From: Mogibacterium sp.
Lineage (GTDB): Bacteria > Bacillota > Clostridia > Peptostreptococcales > Anaerovoracaceae
Reading direction: 5' to 3'
Assembly (NCBI GenBank): GCA_017404265.1
Contig: JAFRCS010000016.1
Span: forward strand, 62,001-126,000
DNA: 64,000 bases
Shown here: in pieces, positions 45,318 to 53,944 of the stretch
How positions within the stretch are numbered: position 1 is the stretch's first letter
How the letters are laid out: each line of letters begins with the position of its first letter
Translations under genes and position numbers: made by a program
Notes under the pieces: model-generated
What the model saw: the letters and a program-made list of their open reading frames with translations, nothing else
Told to the model about the DNA's origin: nothing
Database searches by the model: none

Positions 45318-46106
45318 TCAGCGATCCCTTTTGTTCAGCAGACAGGCTGAGATGCTTCCGGCAGCAGCCACGGTAATTGAATAAAGCAGAAGACCCGCGG
45401 GTATCCCCGCGGTTTTTTGTATGGTTCCGACGAGAGGCTGCGGAGAGATGTGATATGGATTCAGATAGAACATGGCTGCCCATCTGTGAGGAAGACCGGG
45501 TGTGGTCTGCATTATAGGTTCAGCAAATACGTTTATCCCGACCGCAATGCAGCAGAGTACCGCGAACAGCCCGAAAGCACGCAGAAGTCCGCGGGCTGAT
45601 GCATCCGCAGAGCCCGTAAGAAGCACGACCAGGCTTATGAACAGCAGCAGACCGTGCCATATGAATCCATGCAAAGTCAGAGCCGTGTAAGAACGCAGTA
45701 TATCCTCCGGGTAGATCAGAGTTGCTGCCGCACTGACAAAGGTGTAACCGCCAAGGAAGGTAAGGCATGTCCTGCGTGAATGCTTACCCATTAATGGCAG
45801 AAGCACGCACAGATACATGGGTACGGAGCAGAGCTGGAATGGGAAATACCACCAGTCATAGGCCCCGCTGTTGACGATATGGTAAAGGAAGAGCTGCTTC
45901 CATATCTCGAGTATCACGAGGATCCATCCCGTGACCGTAAATATACGTGTGGTTTTGATGTCTTTTCTTCCGGAAACAGCTACAGCCAGAAGCACAGCAA
46001 TGAAAGCTGCTGCCAGCGAAGCTATTATATGGAAGCTGCCGAATAGTTTTGGCGTGTCCATCCTCCACGAGGTCATATTAAGGATAGGCATGATAATTTC
46101 TTTCAT
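45318..46106 (-). CDS. YwaF-like (TIGR02206/TMEM164-type) integral membrane protein
   Basis: This 262-aa protein has about seven transmembrane segments. The central motif F-P-F-Q-L-C-S-V-P-M-Y and the later H-G-x-x-W-H-G-L-type segment (T-L-H-G-F-I-W-H-G) match the YwaF/TIGR02206 family, whose function is unknown. The start is taken at ATG 46106; TTG 46148 would add 14 residues and overlap the hydF promoter. Its stop abuts the stop of the GH13 gene, and its 3' end contains the + strand terminator. It is one of only two minus-strand genes here. Confidence 0.82.
   Translation of the reverse strand: MKEIIMPILNMTSWRMDTPKLFGSFHIIASLAAAFIAVLLAVAVSGRKDIKTTRIFTVTGWILVILEIWKQLFLYHIVNSGAYDWWYFPFQLCSVPMYLCVLLPLMGKHSRRTCLTFLGGYTFVSAAATLIYPEDILRSYTALTLHGFIWHGLLLFISLVVLLTGSADASARGLLRAFGLFAVLCCIAVGINVFAEPIMQTTPGLPHRWAAMFYLNPYHISPQPLVGTIQKTAGIPAGLLLYSITVAAAGSISACLLNKRDR
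45395..45418 (+). terminator. Terminator of the sugar operon, inside the convergent gene
   Basis: CCGCGGG (45395-45401), a 4-nt loop and CCCGCGG (45406-45412) followed by TTTTTT. It terminates + strand transcripts 78 nt past the GH13 stop and lies within the 3' coding part of the minus-strand membrane-protein gene. Confidence 0.85.
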
Positions 46107-46143
46107 CACAAAAATGATACTCTTACCGCACTTCAAAAAGCAA

Positions 46144-46173
46144 TTCAACGCTCAAATCCATATATGCTATACT
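46144..46173 (+). promoter_or_regulatory. Promoter of hydF
   Basis: TTCAAC (46144-46149), an 18-bp spacer and an extended -10 TG-C-TATACT (hexamer 46168-46173). The ribosome binding site AGAGG and the start codon follow within 20 nt. Confidence 0.65.
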
Positions 46174-46192
46174 AACTAAAGAGGTAACGATT

Positions 46193-47440
46193 ATGGCAGG
46201 AATGAATGAAACGCCCAGCGGCGAAAGAGTGCATATAGGGTTCTTCGGACGAAGAAACGCAGGCAAGTCGAGTGTGGTAAACGCCGTCACCGGCCAGGAT
46301 CTTGCCGTGGTATCGGAAGTGAAGGGTACTACGACGGATCCGGTCAGGAAGGCAATGGAGTTACTGCCGCTCGGACCGGTGGTGATCATAGACACGCCGG
46401 GTTTCGATGATGAAGGCAGCCTGGGAGAGCTTCGTGTGCAGAGGACAAAAAAGATACTCGAACAGACGGACATAGCTGTTCTTGTAGTCGATACTACAAA
46501 GGGGTTCAGGAAGGTCGATGAAGAACTGACAGACCTGTTCAGGGAAAGAGGTATACCTTTCCTGATCGCTCTTAACAAGAGCGACATCCCTGAGGACTCT
46601 GAAGACTATAACGTTGATGAAGAGGCGATGGGCCTTCTTCAGAAGGTCGCCCGCGGCTGCAGCGGCATGATACATGTAAGCGCTCTCTCCGGAGACGGCA
46701 TGGATGAACTGAAGAACAGGCTTGCAATACTAAAACCTGAGAAGACTGAGGAACACCTCGTTGCTGACAGGATAAAAGCAGGAGACCTGATAGTTCTTGT
46801 CGTACCGATCGACAAGGCCGCGCCAAAGGGAAGACTGATACTTCCTCAGCAGCAGACGATCAGAGACATACTTGATGCCGGAGCGACAGCTGTCGTAGTA
46901 CAGGATACAGAACTTGCTGATACACTGTCTAAACTGGGTGTGAAGCCGGCGCTCGTGATCACGGACAGCCAGGTATTCGGCAAAGTCGACAAGATAGTTC
47001 CGACGGATGTACCGCTTACATCGTTCTCGATACTGATGGCTCGCTACAAAGGCCTGCTTGAGGACGCTGTCAACGGAATCGCGGCGATAACAAAACTGAA
47101 AGACGGTGACAAGGTGCTGATAGCCGAGGGCTGTACACACCACAGGCAGTGCGGAGACATCGGGACGGTCAAGATACCGAAGTGGCTGACAGGATTCACC
47201 GGCAAAGAGCTGATATTCGAAACGGCGAGCGGAACAGGCTATCCGGACGATCTGACACCGTATGCTCTGGTAGTCCACTGCGGCGGGTGCATGCTAAATG
47301 AAAAGGAGGTCAGACACCGTGCGTCAAAGACGGTGGCCCAGGGCGTCCCGATCACCAATTACGGCACGATGATAGCCTGTGTTCACGGCATACTGAAACG
47401 AAGCCTGGAGATATTCCCTGAATATTCGAAGCTGATTTAA
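46193..47440 (+). CDS. hydF: [FeFe]-hydrogenase maturation GTPase HydF
   Basis: This 415-aa protein has an N-terminal GTPase domain (G-R-R-N-A-G-K-S at 19-26, D-T-P-G-F switch, N-K-S-D near 126), a dimerisation domain and a C-terminal Fe-S domain. The family motif C-x-H-x(n)-H-C-x-x-C is complete: C314, H316, H362, C363, C366. HydF is the scaffold that loads the 2Fe subcluster into [FeFe]-hydrogenase with HydE and HydG, which are not in the window. Its presence implies H2 metabolism and an anaerobic lifestyle. It is monocistronic, and its stop codon lies within the terminator. Confidence 0.96.
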   Translation: MAGMNETPSGERVHIGFFGRRNAGKSSVVNAVTGQDLAVVSEVKGTTTDPVRKAMELLPLGPVVIIDTPGFDDEGSLGELRVQRTKKILEQTDIAVLVVDTTKGFRKVDEELTDLFRERGIPFLIALNKSDIPEDSEDYNVDEEAMGLLQKVARGCSGMIHVSALSGDGMDELKNRLAILKPEKTEEHLVADRIKAGDLIVLVVPIDKAAPKGRLILPQQQTIRDILDAGATAVVVQDTELADTLSKLGVKPALVITDSQVFGKVDKIVPTDVPLTSFSILMARYKGLLEDAVNGIAAITKLKDGDKVLIAEGCTHHRQCGDIGTVKIPKWLTGFTGKELIFETASGTGYPDDLTPYALVVHCGGCMLNEKEVRHRASKTVAQGVPITNYGTMIACVHGILKRSLEIFPEYSKLI

Positions 47441-47460
47441 GCGCGGGAAACCGCGCTTTT
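47439..47460 (+). terminator. Terminator of hydF
   Basis: AAGCGCGG (47439-47446), a GAAA loop and CCGCGCTT (47451-47458) followed by TT. The first bases overlap the hydF stop codon. Confidence 0.88.
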
Positions 47461-47583
47461 GATTTGGGTTTCATTTTTGCAGAATTGTAGAGAATTGGTT
47501 TTGTATTTGTTAGAATTAACGGGTAGCATGCTTCTGCTTTTGACTGCTACATAGTAGATATTAGGGACGGAAGAGGAGAATGA

Positions 47584-49245
47584 ATGAGGAAATATAAATG
47601 CATATATGACATAGAATTCCAGGACCTCAAGGAGATCATGGATTTTGTTGTCGACAAGTACGCGAACAATACGGCGTTCATCTATAAAACTCCTGACAGA
47701 AAAAACAAGGTCGAGATCACATACCGCAAGTTCAGGGACGATATCGATACTATCGGCGCGTATCTGATCAGCAAGGGCCTTAAGGGAAAGAGGATCGTTG
47801 TCATCGGCCCTAACTCTTATGCGTGGCTGGCAGCTTATTACGGCATCGTCATCAATGTCGGCGTTGTAGTGCCGCTGGACAAGGGCCTTCCTGAAGAGGA
47901 GATCGTGAACTCGCTCGTAAAGTGCAAGGCTGATGCCATTGTCTATGATGAGACCCTTGGCTGGGATTTTGAGAAAATAATCGGCAATAAGGGTGTCACG
48001 GTCAAGACTCTCATACCTATGTCGGAGATCTCGCAGGAAGCTCTCGCGGAGCACGCAAAACTTGTCGATCAGTACAGGCCTGAGTTCAAGGTCATCGACA
48101 AGCATGCTACGGACATCATCGTGTTCACATCCGGAACGTCCGCGGACGCGAAGGCGGCTCAGCTCTCGCAGCGCAATATCGCTTCAACGATCGCCGCCAT
48201 GAGAAAGGTGGAGCCTATATTTGAGGACGATGTTGAGATGATACTGCTTCCTCTGCATCATGTATTCGGAAACCAGGGAGTCCTGATGTTCATCAGTAAC
48301 GGCTGCACCAACGTATTCTGCAGCGGACTGAAGTACATACAGAAGGAGCTCAAGGAATACGGCGTTACCGCATTCTTCTGCGTACCGCTCATCATCGAGT
48401 CTATGATAAACAAGGTGCTCAAGACCGCAGAAAAGGAAGGCAAGCTGAAAAAGCTGGAAACAGGCCGCAAGATATCCAAAGCCCTGCTCAAGGTCGGCAT
48501 CGATGTAAGACGCAAGCTGTTCAAGGACGTCATCGACGGACTTGGCGGAAAGCTGAGATTCCTTATCAGCGGAGCGGCGGGACTCGATCTTAAGATCCTC
48601 GAGTATGCTACGGACTTCGGCATCCTTACAGTACAGGGATACGGCCTCACAGAGACCGCGCCTACGATCGCTTCGGAGAGTTACTTCTACAGAAGACCGG
48701 GATCGGTCGGACACGCAATGCCGGGAGTCGAGGTCAAGATTAACGATCCTGACGAGGACGGCATCGGAGAGCTTTTCGCTAAAGGACCAAACATCATGAA
48801 GGGCTACCTTGATGATCCTGAGGCGGATAAAGAAGTCTTCGTGAACGGCTGGTTCAATACGGGCGACCTTGCGCGCATTGACAAGGACGGATACATCTTC
48901 CTGACCGGCCGCAAAAAGAACGTCATAGTTCTCAAGAACGGCAAGAACATCTATCCTGAAGAAGTAGAGGCACTTATCGACAAGATCCCTTACGTCGCAG
49001 AGAATGTCGTTATGGGTGAAGAGGAAGGCGACGACTACAGGCTCGTTGCACATGTTGTCTACGATCCTGAGGCGGAAGAACTCAAGGGGAAGAGCATGGA
49101 GGAGATCCAGGCTATCGCTGAAGCGGACATCGAAAAGATCAATGATGAGATGCCTAAATACAAGCGTATCAAACAGACATATTTGAGGACGGAGCCTTTC
49201 GAAAAGACCACGACTCAGAAGATCAAGCGCCGCAAGATCAAATAA
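47584..49245 (+). CDS. AMP-forming acyl-CoA synthetase (long-chain fatty acid-CoA ligase type)
   Basis: This 553-aa adenylate-forming enzyme activates a carboxylic acid with ATP and CoA. The phosphate loop F-T-S-G-T-S-A-D-A-K-A is near residue 180, the G-Y-G-L-T-E-T-A-P motif is near 355, W-F-N-T-G-D-L is near 420, and the catalytic lysine is in the C-terminal T-T-Q-K-I-K-R. The phosphate loop departs from the usual T-S-G-T-T-G-x-P-K-G. A fatty acid is the likeliest substrate. ATG 47584 follows AGAGGAGA; ATG 47580 is in a frame that stops at once. A terminator follows. Confidence 0.9.
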   Translation: MRKYKCIYDIEFQDLKEIMDFVVDKYANNTAFIYKTPDRKNKVEITYRKFRDDIDTIGAYLISKGLKGKRIVVIGPNSYAWLAAYYGIVINVGVVVPLDKGLPEEEIVNSLVKCKADAIVYDETLGWDFEKIIGNKGVTVKTLIPMSEISQEALAEHAKLVDQYRPEFKVIDKHATDIIVFTSGTSADAKAAQLSQRNIASTIAAMRKVEPIFEDDVEMILLPLHHVFGNQGVLMFISNGCTNVFCSGLKYIQKELKEYGVTAFFCVPLIIESMINKVLKTAEKEGKLKKLETGRKISKALLKVGIDVRRKLFKDVIDGLGGKLRFLISGAAGLDLKILEYATDFGILTVQGYGLTETAPTIASESYFYRRPGSVGHAMPGVEVKINDPDEDGIGELFAKGPNIMKGYLDDPEADKEVFVNGWFNTGDLARIDKDGYIFLTGRKKNVIVLKNGKNIYPEEVEALIDKIPYVAENVVMGEEEGDDYRLVAHVVYDPEAEELKGKSMEEIQAIAEADIEKINDEMPKYKRIKQTYLRTEPFEKTTTQKIKRRKIK

Positions 49246-49273
49246 CCGAAATAGAATAACTCAATAAGTAACG

Positions 49274-49311
49274 AAAGCGCCATAGGTTTTATCAATTTTA
49301 TGGCGCTTTTT
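49274..49311 (+). terminator. Terminator after the acyl-CoA synthetase gene
   Basis: An 11-bp stem (49274-49284 with 49299-49309) with a 14-nt A/T-rich loop is followed by TT. Confidence 0.85.
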
Positions 49312-49406
49312 AGTGATAGTAAAATTTATGTGTAAGCGGTCGCCGCATGTATTTGCAGCGGCGGCACTTGTATGCGTTTTTATTATATAAAAGGGAGATT
49401 GATATT

Positions 49407-50675
49407 ATGGCTGACAATCAAAAAATGTGGGCTGATCTCGGTATGAACCTCGAGCTTCACGACATGCTTTGCGAGGTACTTCCGGGCGCTATCGGTGACG
49501 TATTCATGTCGCAGGAAAACAGACCTGCAGCTATGGACTACTTTGACATGGTCCTCGCTGACGTACACGGTCTGAGACCTTCCGAGCTCGTTGAGTTCAG
49601 AAAGAACGGCGGCAAGGTATTCGGCACATTCTGCGCTTATGTACCTGACGAAGTAATCTTCGCTGCAGGCGGAATCGCAACAGGCCTCTGCGCAGGTTCG
49701 CAGTTCTGGGTACCTGGCGGCGAGAGATATCTGCCGGCTAACACATGCCCGCTGATAAAGGCTATGCTCGGCGCCAGATTCGACAGAACATGCCCGTTCT
49801 ACAGACTGGCTGACGTCTATATCGGCGAGACAACCTGCGACGGCAAGAAGAAGGCTTATGAGATCCTCGGAACAGACGTGCCTCTGCACGTAATGGACCT
49901 GCCTCAGATGAAGAGGGAGAAGGATTATCACAAGTGGGCTGACGAGATCAAGGATCTCATCAAGGTAGTTGAGGAGACAACAGGCAATAAGGTAACTCCT
50001 GAGGCTCTGGCTGAGAACATCAAGAAGATCAACGCCAAGAGAGCTGCTCTCCAGAGACTGTACAGCCTCAGATGGAAAGAGAACGTTCCTATCAGCGGAA
50101 CCGACGTACTGCTCATCTCGCAGATCGCTTACTATGACGATCCTGAGAGATTCGCTGCAATGGTCAACAAACTGTGCGACGAGCTCGAGCAGAGAGTTGC
50201 TGACGGTGTGAACCTCGCTGCAGGCAAGAAGAGAATCCTCATCTCCGGCACACCTATGGCTATTCCTAACTGGAAACTCCACAACCTCGTTGAGACAAGC
50301 GGCGGAATCGTAGTCTGCGAAGAGACATGCACAGGCACAAGATACTTCGAGAACTTCGTTGACGAGAGCGGCACAAACCTGAACGAGATGGTACAGAACA
50401 TCGCCAACAGATACATGAGCATCAACTGCGCATGCTTCACTCCTAACACAGCGAGATTCGATGATGTCGTAAGACTGTTCAAGGAGAGCAAGGCTGACGG
50501 AGTTATCGATGTAAGCCTCATGTTCTGCCAGACATACGACATTGAGGGCAGAGGCCTCGAAGAGAGATGCAAGGCAGAGGGTATCCCGTTCCTCGGAATC
50601 GAGACGGACTACACCGACAACGACGCTCAGCAGCTCAAGACAAGGATCGGCGCGTTCATCGAGATGCTCGGCTAA
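49407..50675 (+). CDS. 2-hydroxyacyl-CoA dehydratase D-family protein, probable double-cubane cluster protein
   Basis: This 422-aa protein belongs to the HgdB/BcrB/YjiM family. It stands alone, without a second dehydratase subunit, and is encoded with an ATP-dependent activator, the arrangement of double-cubane [8Fe-9S] cluster proteins (DCCP). The cysteines are well placed (for example N-T-C-P-L, R-T-C-P-F, E-E-T-C-T-G, I-N-C-A-C-F, M-F-C-Q-T). Characterised DCCPs reduce small molecules such as acetylene at very low potential; the natural substrate is unknown. ATG 49407 follows AAGGGAGA; an upstream ATG at 49347 has no ribosome binding site. A dehydratase role on an acyl-CoA remains possible. 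Confidence 0.85.
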   Translation: MADNQKMWADLGMNLELHDMLCEVLPGAIGDVFMSQENRPAAMDYFDMVLADVHGLRPSELVEFRKNGGKVFGTFCAYVPDEVIFAAGGIATGLCAGSQFWVPGGERYLPANTCPLIKAMLGARFDRTCPFYRLADVYIGETTCDGKKKAYEILGTDVPLHVMDLPQMKREKDYHKWADEIKDLIKVVEETTGNKVTPEALAENIKKINAKRAALQRLYSLRWKENVPISGTDVLLISQIAYYDDPERFAAMVNKLCDELEQRVADGVNLAAGKKRILISGTPMAIPNWKLHNLVETSGGIVVCEETCTGTRYFENFVDESGTNLNEMVQNIANRYMSINCACFTPNTARFDDVVRLFKESKADGVIDVSLMFCQTYDIEGRGLEERCKAEGIPFLGIETDYTDNDAQQLKTRIGAFIEMLG

Positions 50676-50717
50676 TCGCCTGAGTCATTGCGCTGACGCA
50701 ACACAGTCAAAAATGGT

Positions 50718-50750
50718 AATATGGGGGCGGAGGATATCCGTCCCCATATT
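50718..50750 (+). other. Intercistronic hairpin in the double-cubane operon
   Basis: A 14-bp stem (50718-50731 with 50737-50750, one G-T pair) with a five-base loop sits between the cluster-protein and DUF3343 genes. No U-tract follows, so it is more likely an RNA-stability or partial-termination element than a full terminator. Confidence 0.65.
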
Positions 50751-50764
50751 TACGAACAGGAAAA

Positions 50765-51028
50765 ATGGCAGAATATTTACATTACTACATACTATTTCAA
50801 AATCATACGGACGCGACCGCGATGTACCGTTCTCTAAAGGGCAAGGGCATGTATGCCCAGATAAGCCCGACTCCGAGAGAGCTTTCCGTTTGCTGCGGCG
50901 TGTCTCTTCTTGTACACGGAGAAGATGTGGACAGGATAAAGGAGATATCGGAGGAAGAAAACCTGGCGTATCTCTCTATAAGCGGACTCAACAACACATT
51001 CGACAATACGAGGCATAAATATGGCTAA
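50765..51028 (+). CDS. DUF3343 small protein (Se/S-carrier-like)
   Basis: This 87-aa protein has the DUF3343 features: a beta-strand opening L-H-Y-Y-I-L-F-Q-N-H, a Lys/Gly-rich middle, and S-P-T-P-R-E-L-S-V-C-C-G, where paired cysteines are expected. The family is annotated as a putative Se/S carrier but is uncharacterised. It is encoded between the cluster protein and its activator, and overlaps the activator start by 8 nt, so a role in cluster assembly or electron delivery is plausible but inferred. Confidence 0.82.
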   Translation: MAEYLHYYILFQNHTDATAMYRSLKGKGMYAQISPTPRELSVCCGVSLLVHGEDVDRIKEISEEENLAYLSISGLNNTFDNTRHKYG

Positions 51029-51794
51029 GAAATATATAGGGATAGATATAGGGTCGACCGCATCCAAGGTGTGCGTGCTTGAAGAGGGCAAGGAGCCTGT
51101 TTATGACGTGCTTCCTACAGGCTGGAACAGCAAGATCACAGCGGGCATCATCAAGGAAGATCTCCTGAAGAAGTACGGTGAGATAGATGATTCGGACATC
51201 GTGGCCACGGGATACGGACGAATCAGCGTTGATTACGCCGATAAAGTCATCACTGAGATCACATGCCACGGCAGGGGCGGCTATGAGATGATAGGCCGAG
51301 ACTGCACCATCATCGACATAGGCGGTCAGGATACCAAGTATATAAATGTCAAGGACGGCAAGCCGATAGACTTCCTGATGAATGACAAGTGTGCTGCGGG
51401 CACAGGCAAGTTTATCGAGGTCATGGCTAACAGGCTCGGCGTAACTATAGAGGAACTCTTTGAACTTGCGGAGATTGGAAATCCGATCTCGATAAGTTCG
51501 CTTTGTACTGTATTCGCGGAGTCCGAAGTGATAAACTATATGGGTGAGGGCAGGAGCCGTGAGGATCTGGCGGCCGGAGTCATCGATTCGGTCGCGCTCA
51601 AGGTTGCCACTCTCGTACAGAGGAAGGAGCTCCAGGATACGATAATCATTACCGGGGGCTTTAGCAACAACGAGTTCTTTGCATCGCTGCTGAGCAAGAA
51701 GCTGGGCAAAAAGGCGCTCGCGATGCCTGACGGCAGGTACGCGGGTGCGTACGGCGCAGCTCTGCTCGCCCGCGAACGCAGCGAAAAGGCCTGA
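51021..51794 (+). CDS. ATP-dependent activator of the double-cubane/dehydratase protein (HgdC/YjiL type)
   Basis: This 257-aa ASKHA-fold ATPase of the BadF/BadG/HgdC family has phosphate-1 motif G-I-D-I-G-S-T-A-S-K, the connecting motif D-I-G-G-Q-D-T-K-Y and adenosine-region T-G-G-F-S-N-N. A homodimer bridges a 4Fe-4S cluster through two cysteines per subunit pair; candidates are C-A-A-G-T-G-K and S-S-L-C-T-V-F-A-E-S. It drives ATP-coupled electron transfer to the 49407 protein. The gene overlaps the DUF3343 gene. Confidence 0.94.
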   Translation: MAKKYIGIDIGSTASKVCVLEEGKEPVYDVLPTGWNSKITAGIIKEDLLKKYGEIDDSDIVATGYGRISVDYADKVITEITCHGRGGYEMIGRDCTIIDIGGQDTKYINVKDGKPIDFLMNDKCAAGTGKFIEVMANRLGVTIEELFELAEIGNPISISSLCTVFAESEVINYMGEGRSREDLAAGVIDSVALKVATLVQRKELQDTIIITGGFSNNEFFASLLSKKLGKKALAMPDGRYAGAYGAALLARERSEKA

Positions 51795-51802
51795 GGAAAA
51801 CC

Positions 51803-52555
51803 ATGAGAAGAAAGAAAAACCGCGCGCTGCTGATCATGATATTTGCGCTCATTCTGGCGATATTTGGTGTGACGTCAATGATAATCCACAAGATCGCCTC
51901 AAACAATGAGATCGAAGAAGCAAGAAAAGCAGCCGAGGAAGCTGAGCGCGTGCAGGCGGAAGAAGAGGCGCGCGCACAGGAAAAACTGGACAGGATAGCA
52001 GAAGAAAAATCCCAGTGGTATCTTCTGCTGGTAAATGAATGGAATGCGATGCCTGATGACTTCGATATAGAGACCGCAGAGGTAGAAGGCGGCTACGAAG
52101 TTGACGAGAGAGTAAAGGACGCTCTGAAGGAGATGCTGTCGGACTGCAGAGAGGCTGGCTATTCTCCGCAGATAATCTCCTCTTTCAGGACACGCTCGAC
52201 TCAGCAGTGGCTATACGATCACACGGCCAACAAGTCCGATACCGCCATACCGGGACACAGCGAGCATGAATGCGGCCTCGCCGCGGACATAATCGACAGC
52301 AGCTCGGCCGGATGGAGTGATCCTCTGATAGAAAAGCAGCAGGATCTTCCTGCTCAGCAGTGGCTCATGGAGCACTGCCAGGACTATGGTTTCATACTGC
52401 GTTACCCTAAAGACAAGGAAGATGTCACAGGCATCATTTACGAGCCGTGGCACTACAGATACGTTGGCAAGGAACACGCTGCCAATATCATGAGCAATGG
52501 CATCTGTCTTGAAGAATATCTCAGAGACATGGACACTTACTACGACCCTCAGTGA
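51803..52555 (+). CDS. D-alanyl-D-alanine carboxypeptidase, M15B (VanY) type
   Basis: This 250-aa protein has one N-terminal membrane anchor (~8-30), a Glu/Ala coiled-coil spacer (~35-70) and an M15B peptidase domain. Zn-site motifs are S-S-F-R-T, H-S-E-H-E-C-G-L-A-A-D and the C-terminal E-P-W-H-Y-R-Y. It trims the terminal D-Ala of peptidoglycan stem peptides at the outer face. It begins 8 nt after the activator gene, and the murT promoter overlaps its end. Confidence 0.92.
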   Translation: MRRKKNRALLIMIFALILAIFGVTSMIIHKIASNNEIEEARKAAEEAERVQAEEEARAQEKLDRIAEEKSQWYLLLVNEWNAMPDDFDIETAEVEGGYEVDERVKDALKEMLSDCREAGYSPQIISSFRTRSTQQWLYDHTANKSDTAIPGHSEHECGLAADIIDSSSAGWSDPLIEKQQDLPAQQWLMEHCQDYGFILRYPKDKEDVTGIIYEPWHYRYVGKEHAANIMSNGICLEEYLRDMDTYYDPQ

Positions 52556-52584
52556 TTGAATCGAAAGGACGATTATAGTACAAT
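52556..52584 (+). promoter_or_regulatory. murT promoter giving a leaderless start
   Basis: TTGAAT (52556-52561), a 17-bp spacer and TACAAT (52579-52584). Six bases separate the -10 from ATG 52591, so the predicted transcription start is at or next to the start codon. The only Shine-Dalgarno-like sequence (GAAAGGA, 52563-52569) lies upstream of the -10. Confidence 0.65.
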
Positions 52585-52590
52585 AGCCGC

Positions 52591-53943
52591 ATGAAATTCA
52601 GAAGCGCATTAGTATACGGAAAGTTAATAAACCTTGCGATCAACGTGATCGACAAGAGCAGGGGCTCAAATAAGGCAGGCGAAATGGCCATGGCCAAATG
52701 CCCCGACATGATGAAACACTTTAAAGGGATAGATCCCTCTAAAGTGCTTTTCATTACAGGAACAAACGGAAAGTCGTCAACCAACAACCTGATCAACCAC
52801 ATCCTTACAAAGCAAGGATACAAGGTGGTGTCGAACCTTGCGGGAGCCAACCTGCTTACAGGAATCTGCACGGCTCTTTTAAAGGCTTCTGATATGTCGG
52901 GAAACATCGATGCTGACTTCTTTGTGTTTGAGACGGATGAAAGATATCTGCACAAGATCCGCGAGAATCTCCCTTGCGACAATCTTCTGGTCACCAACAT
53001 CCAGAAGGACCAGGTGCAGCGCAACGGCGATCCGGACTACATCTACCGCAAGATCTCCAAGGTCGCGGAGGAGTTCGGCATGAGACTCTTCCTGAACGCG
53101 GATGAGCCAAGGGCCAACTCGCTTGGCAGAAAGGCGTCGAGAGTCGTAAGATTCGGAACGGCTAAGCACAGCCGCAGCTTCACTAAGGATGACAGCTATG
53201 TCACGATGCCTTGTCCGGTCTGCAGGCACAAGATAGAGTTCAGCTATTACAATAATGACAATGTCGGTGGATTCAGATGCGTCCATTGCGGTTTCTCCAA
53301 TGAGGACGGCGCGGACTATATAACTGAGAACGCGGATTTCGAAAACAGGACGTTCACGGTCAGAGACGTACAGTTCAAAATGCCGTACGACCAGCCGTAT
53401 ATGCTCTACAACTATTCGGCAGCGGTCGCTGTAGTAAAGGAGATAGCAGGTATAGAGCCTGAAGAAGCAGCCAAGGCATTCGCGGACTTCAGCAATATCT
53501 CCGGACGTTATGAGACCATCCACTACAAGGGCAAGAACATCAAGTACATGAGGTTCAAGCAGGAGAATCCTGAGACGCTCCAGAACTTCATCAACGTGAT
53601 CGCGTCAGACCCTGACGAAAAAGTCATAGTAGTGGGATACGGCACTGTAAACGATATCATCCCTTCATACATCAACTCCTTCTACGGATTCGACTGTGAT
53701 TTCTCCAAGATGATCAGATCGAACGTAAAGAAGTTCCTCTGCGTGACAGACACCGTCTGCTATGACGCGGCCAACAGTTTCATGTACGGCGGAGTAGATC
53801 CTTCAATGATAGAGATACTCCCTACCAGCGACGTGAGCGAGATACTCGAGGCGATCGCTAAGCAGGATACTGATAACGTATATCTCACCATGGAGCTTGC
53901 AAAATTCGAAAAGATGCAGGCCGTCGCAGGGAAGGAGGGCTAG
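52591..53943 (+). CDS. murT: MurT-like Mur-ligase-family protein (lipid II amidation complex)
   Basis: This 450-aa protein has a Mur-ligase central domain with P-loop T-G-T-N-G-K-S-S (residues 56-63), an inserted four-Cys zinc ribbon (C-P-V-C and C-V-H-C, ~210-235) and a C-terminal DUF1727 domain. MurT with GatD amidates D-iGlu of lipid II. The N-terminus aligns with family members, so ATG 52591 is right although no ribosome binding site precedes it. The DUF1727 signatures N-P-A-G-x-N and D-V-S-W-x-W-D seen in well-studied MurTs are not evident, which marks a divergent branch. gatD follows one base after the stop. Confidence 0.88.
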   Translation: MKFRSALVYGKLINLAINVIDKSRGSNKAGEMAMAKCPDMMKHFKGIDPSKVLFITGTNGKSSTNNLINHILTKQGYKVVSNLAGANLLTGICTALLKASDMSGNIDADFFVFETDERYLHKIRENLPCDNLLVTNIQKDQVQRNGDPDYIYRKISKVAEEFGMRLFLNADEPRANSLGRKASRVVRFGTAKHSRSFTKDDSYVTMPCPVCRHKIEFSYYNNDNVGGFRCVHCGFSNEDGADYITENADFENRTFTVRDVQFKMPYDQPYMLYNYSAAVAVVKEIAGIEPEEAAKAFADFSNISGRYETIHYKGKNIKYMRFKQENPETLQNFINVIASDPDEKVIVVGYGTVNDIIPSYINSFYGFDCDFSKMIRSNVKKFLCVTDTVCYDAANSFMYGGVDPSMIEILPTSDVSEILEAIAKQDTDNVYLTMELAKFEKMQAVAGKEG

Positions 53944-53944
53944 G

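Noticed and set aside
46107..46148. TTG start at 46148 for the YwaF-like gene
   Set aside because: It would add 14 residues without a ribosome binding site and overlap the hydF -35 region; ATG 46106 precedes the first natural membrane segments.
50542..51018. 158-codon + strand ORF overlapping the end of the double-cubane gene and DUF3343
   Set aside because: It is a frame shadow of two well-supported genes, with Arg/Ser-rich composition and no ribosome binding site.
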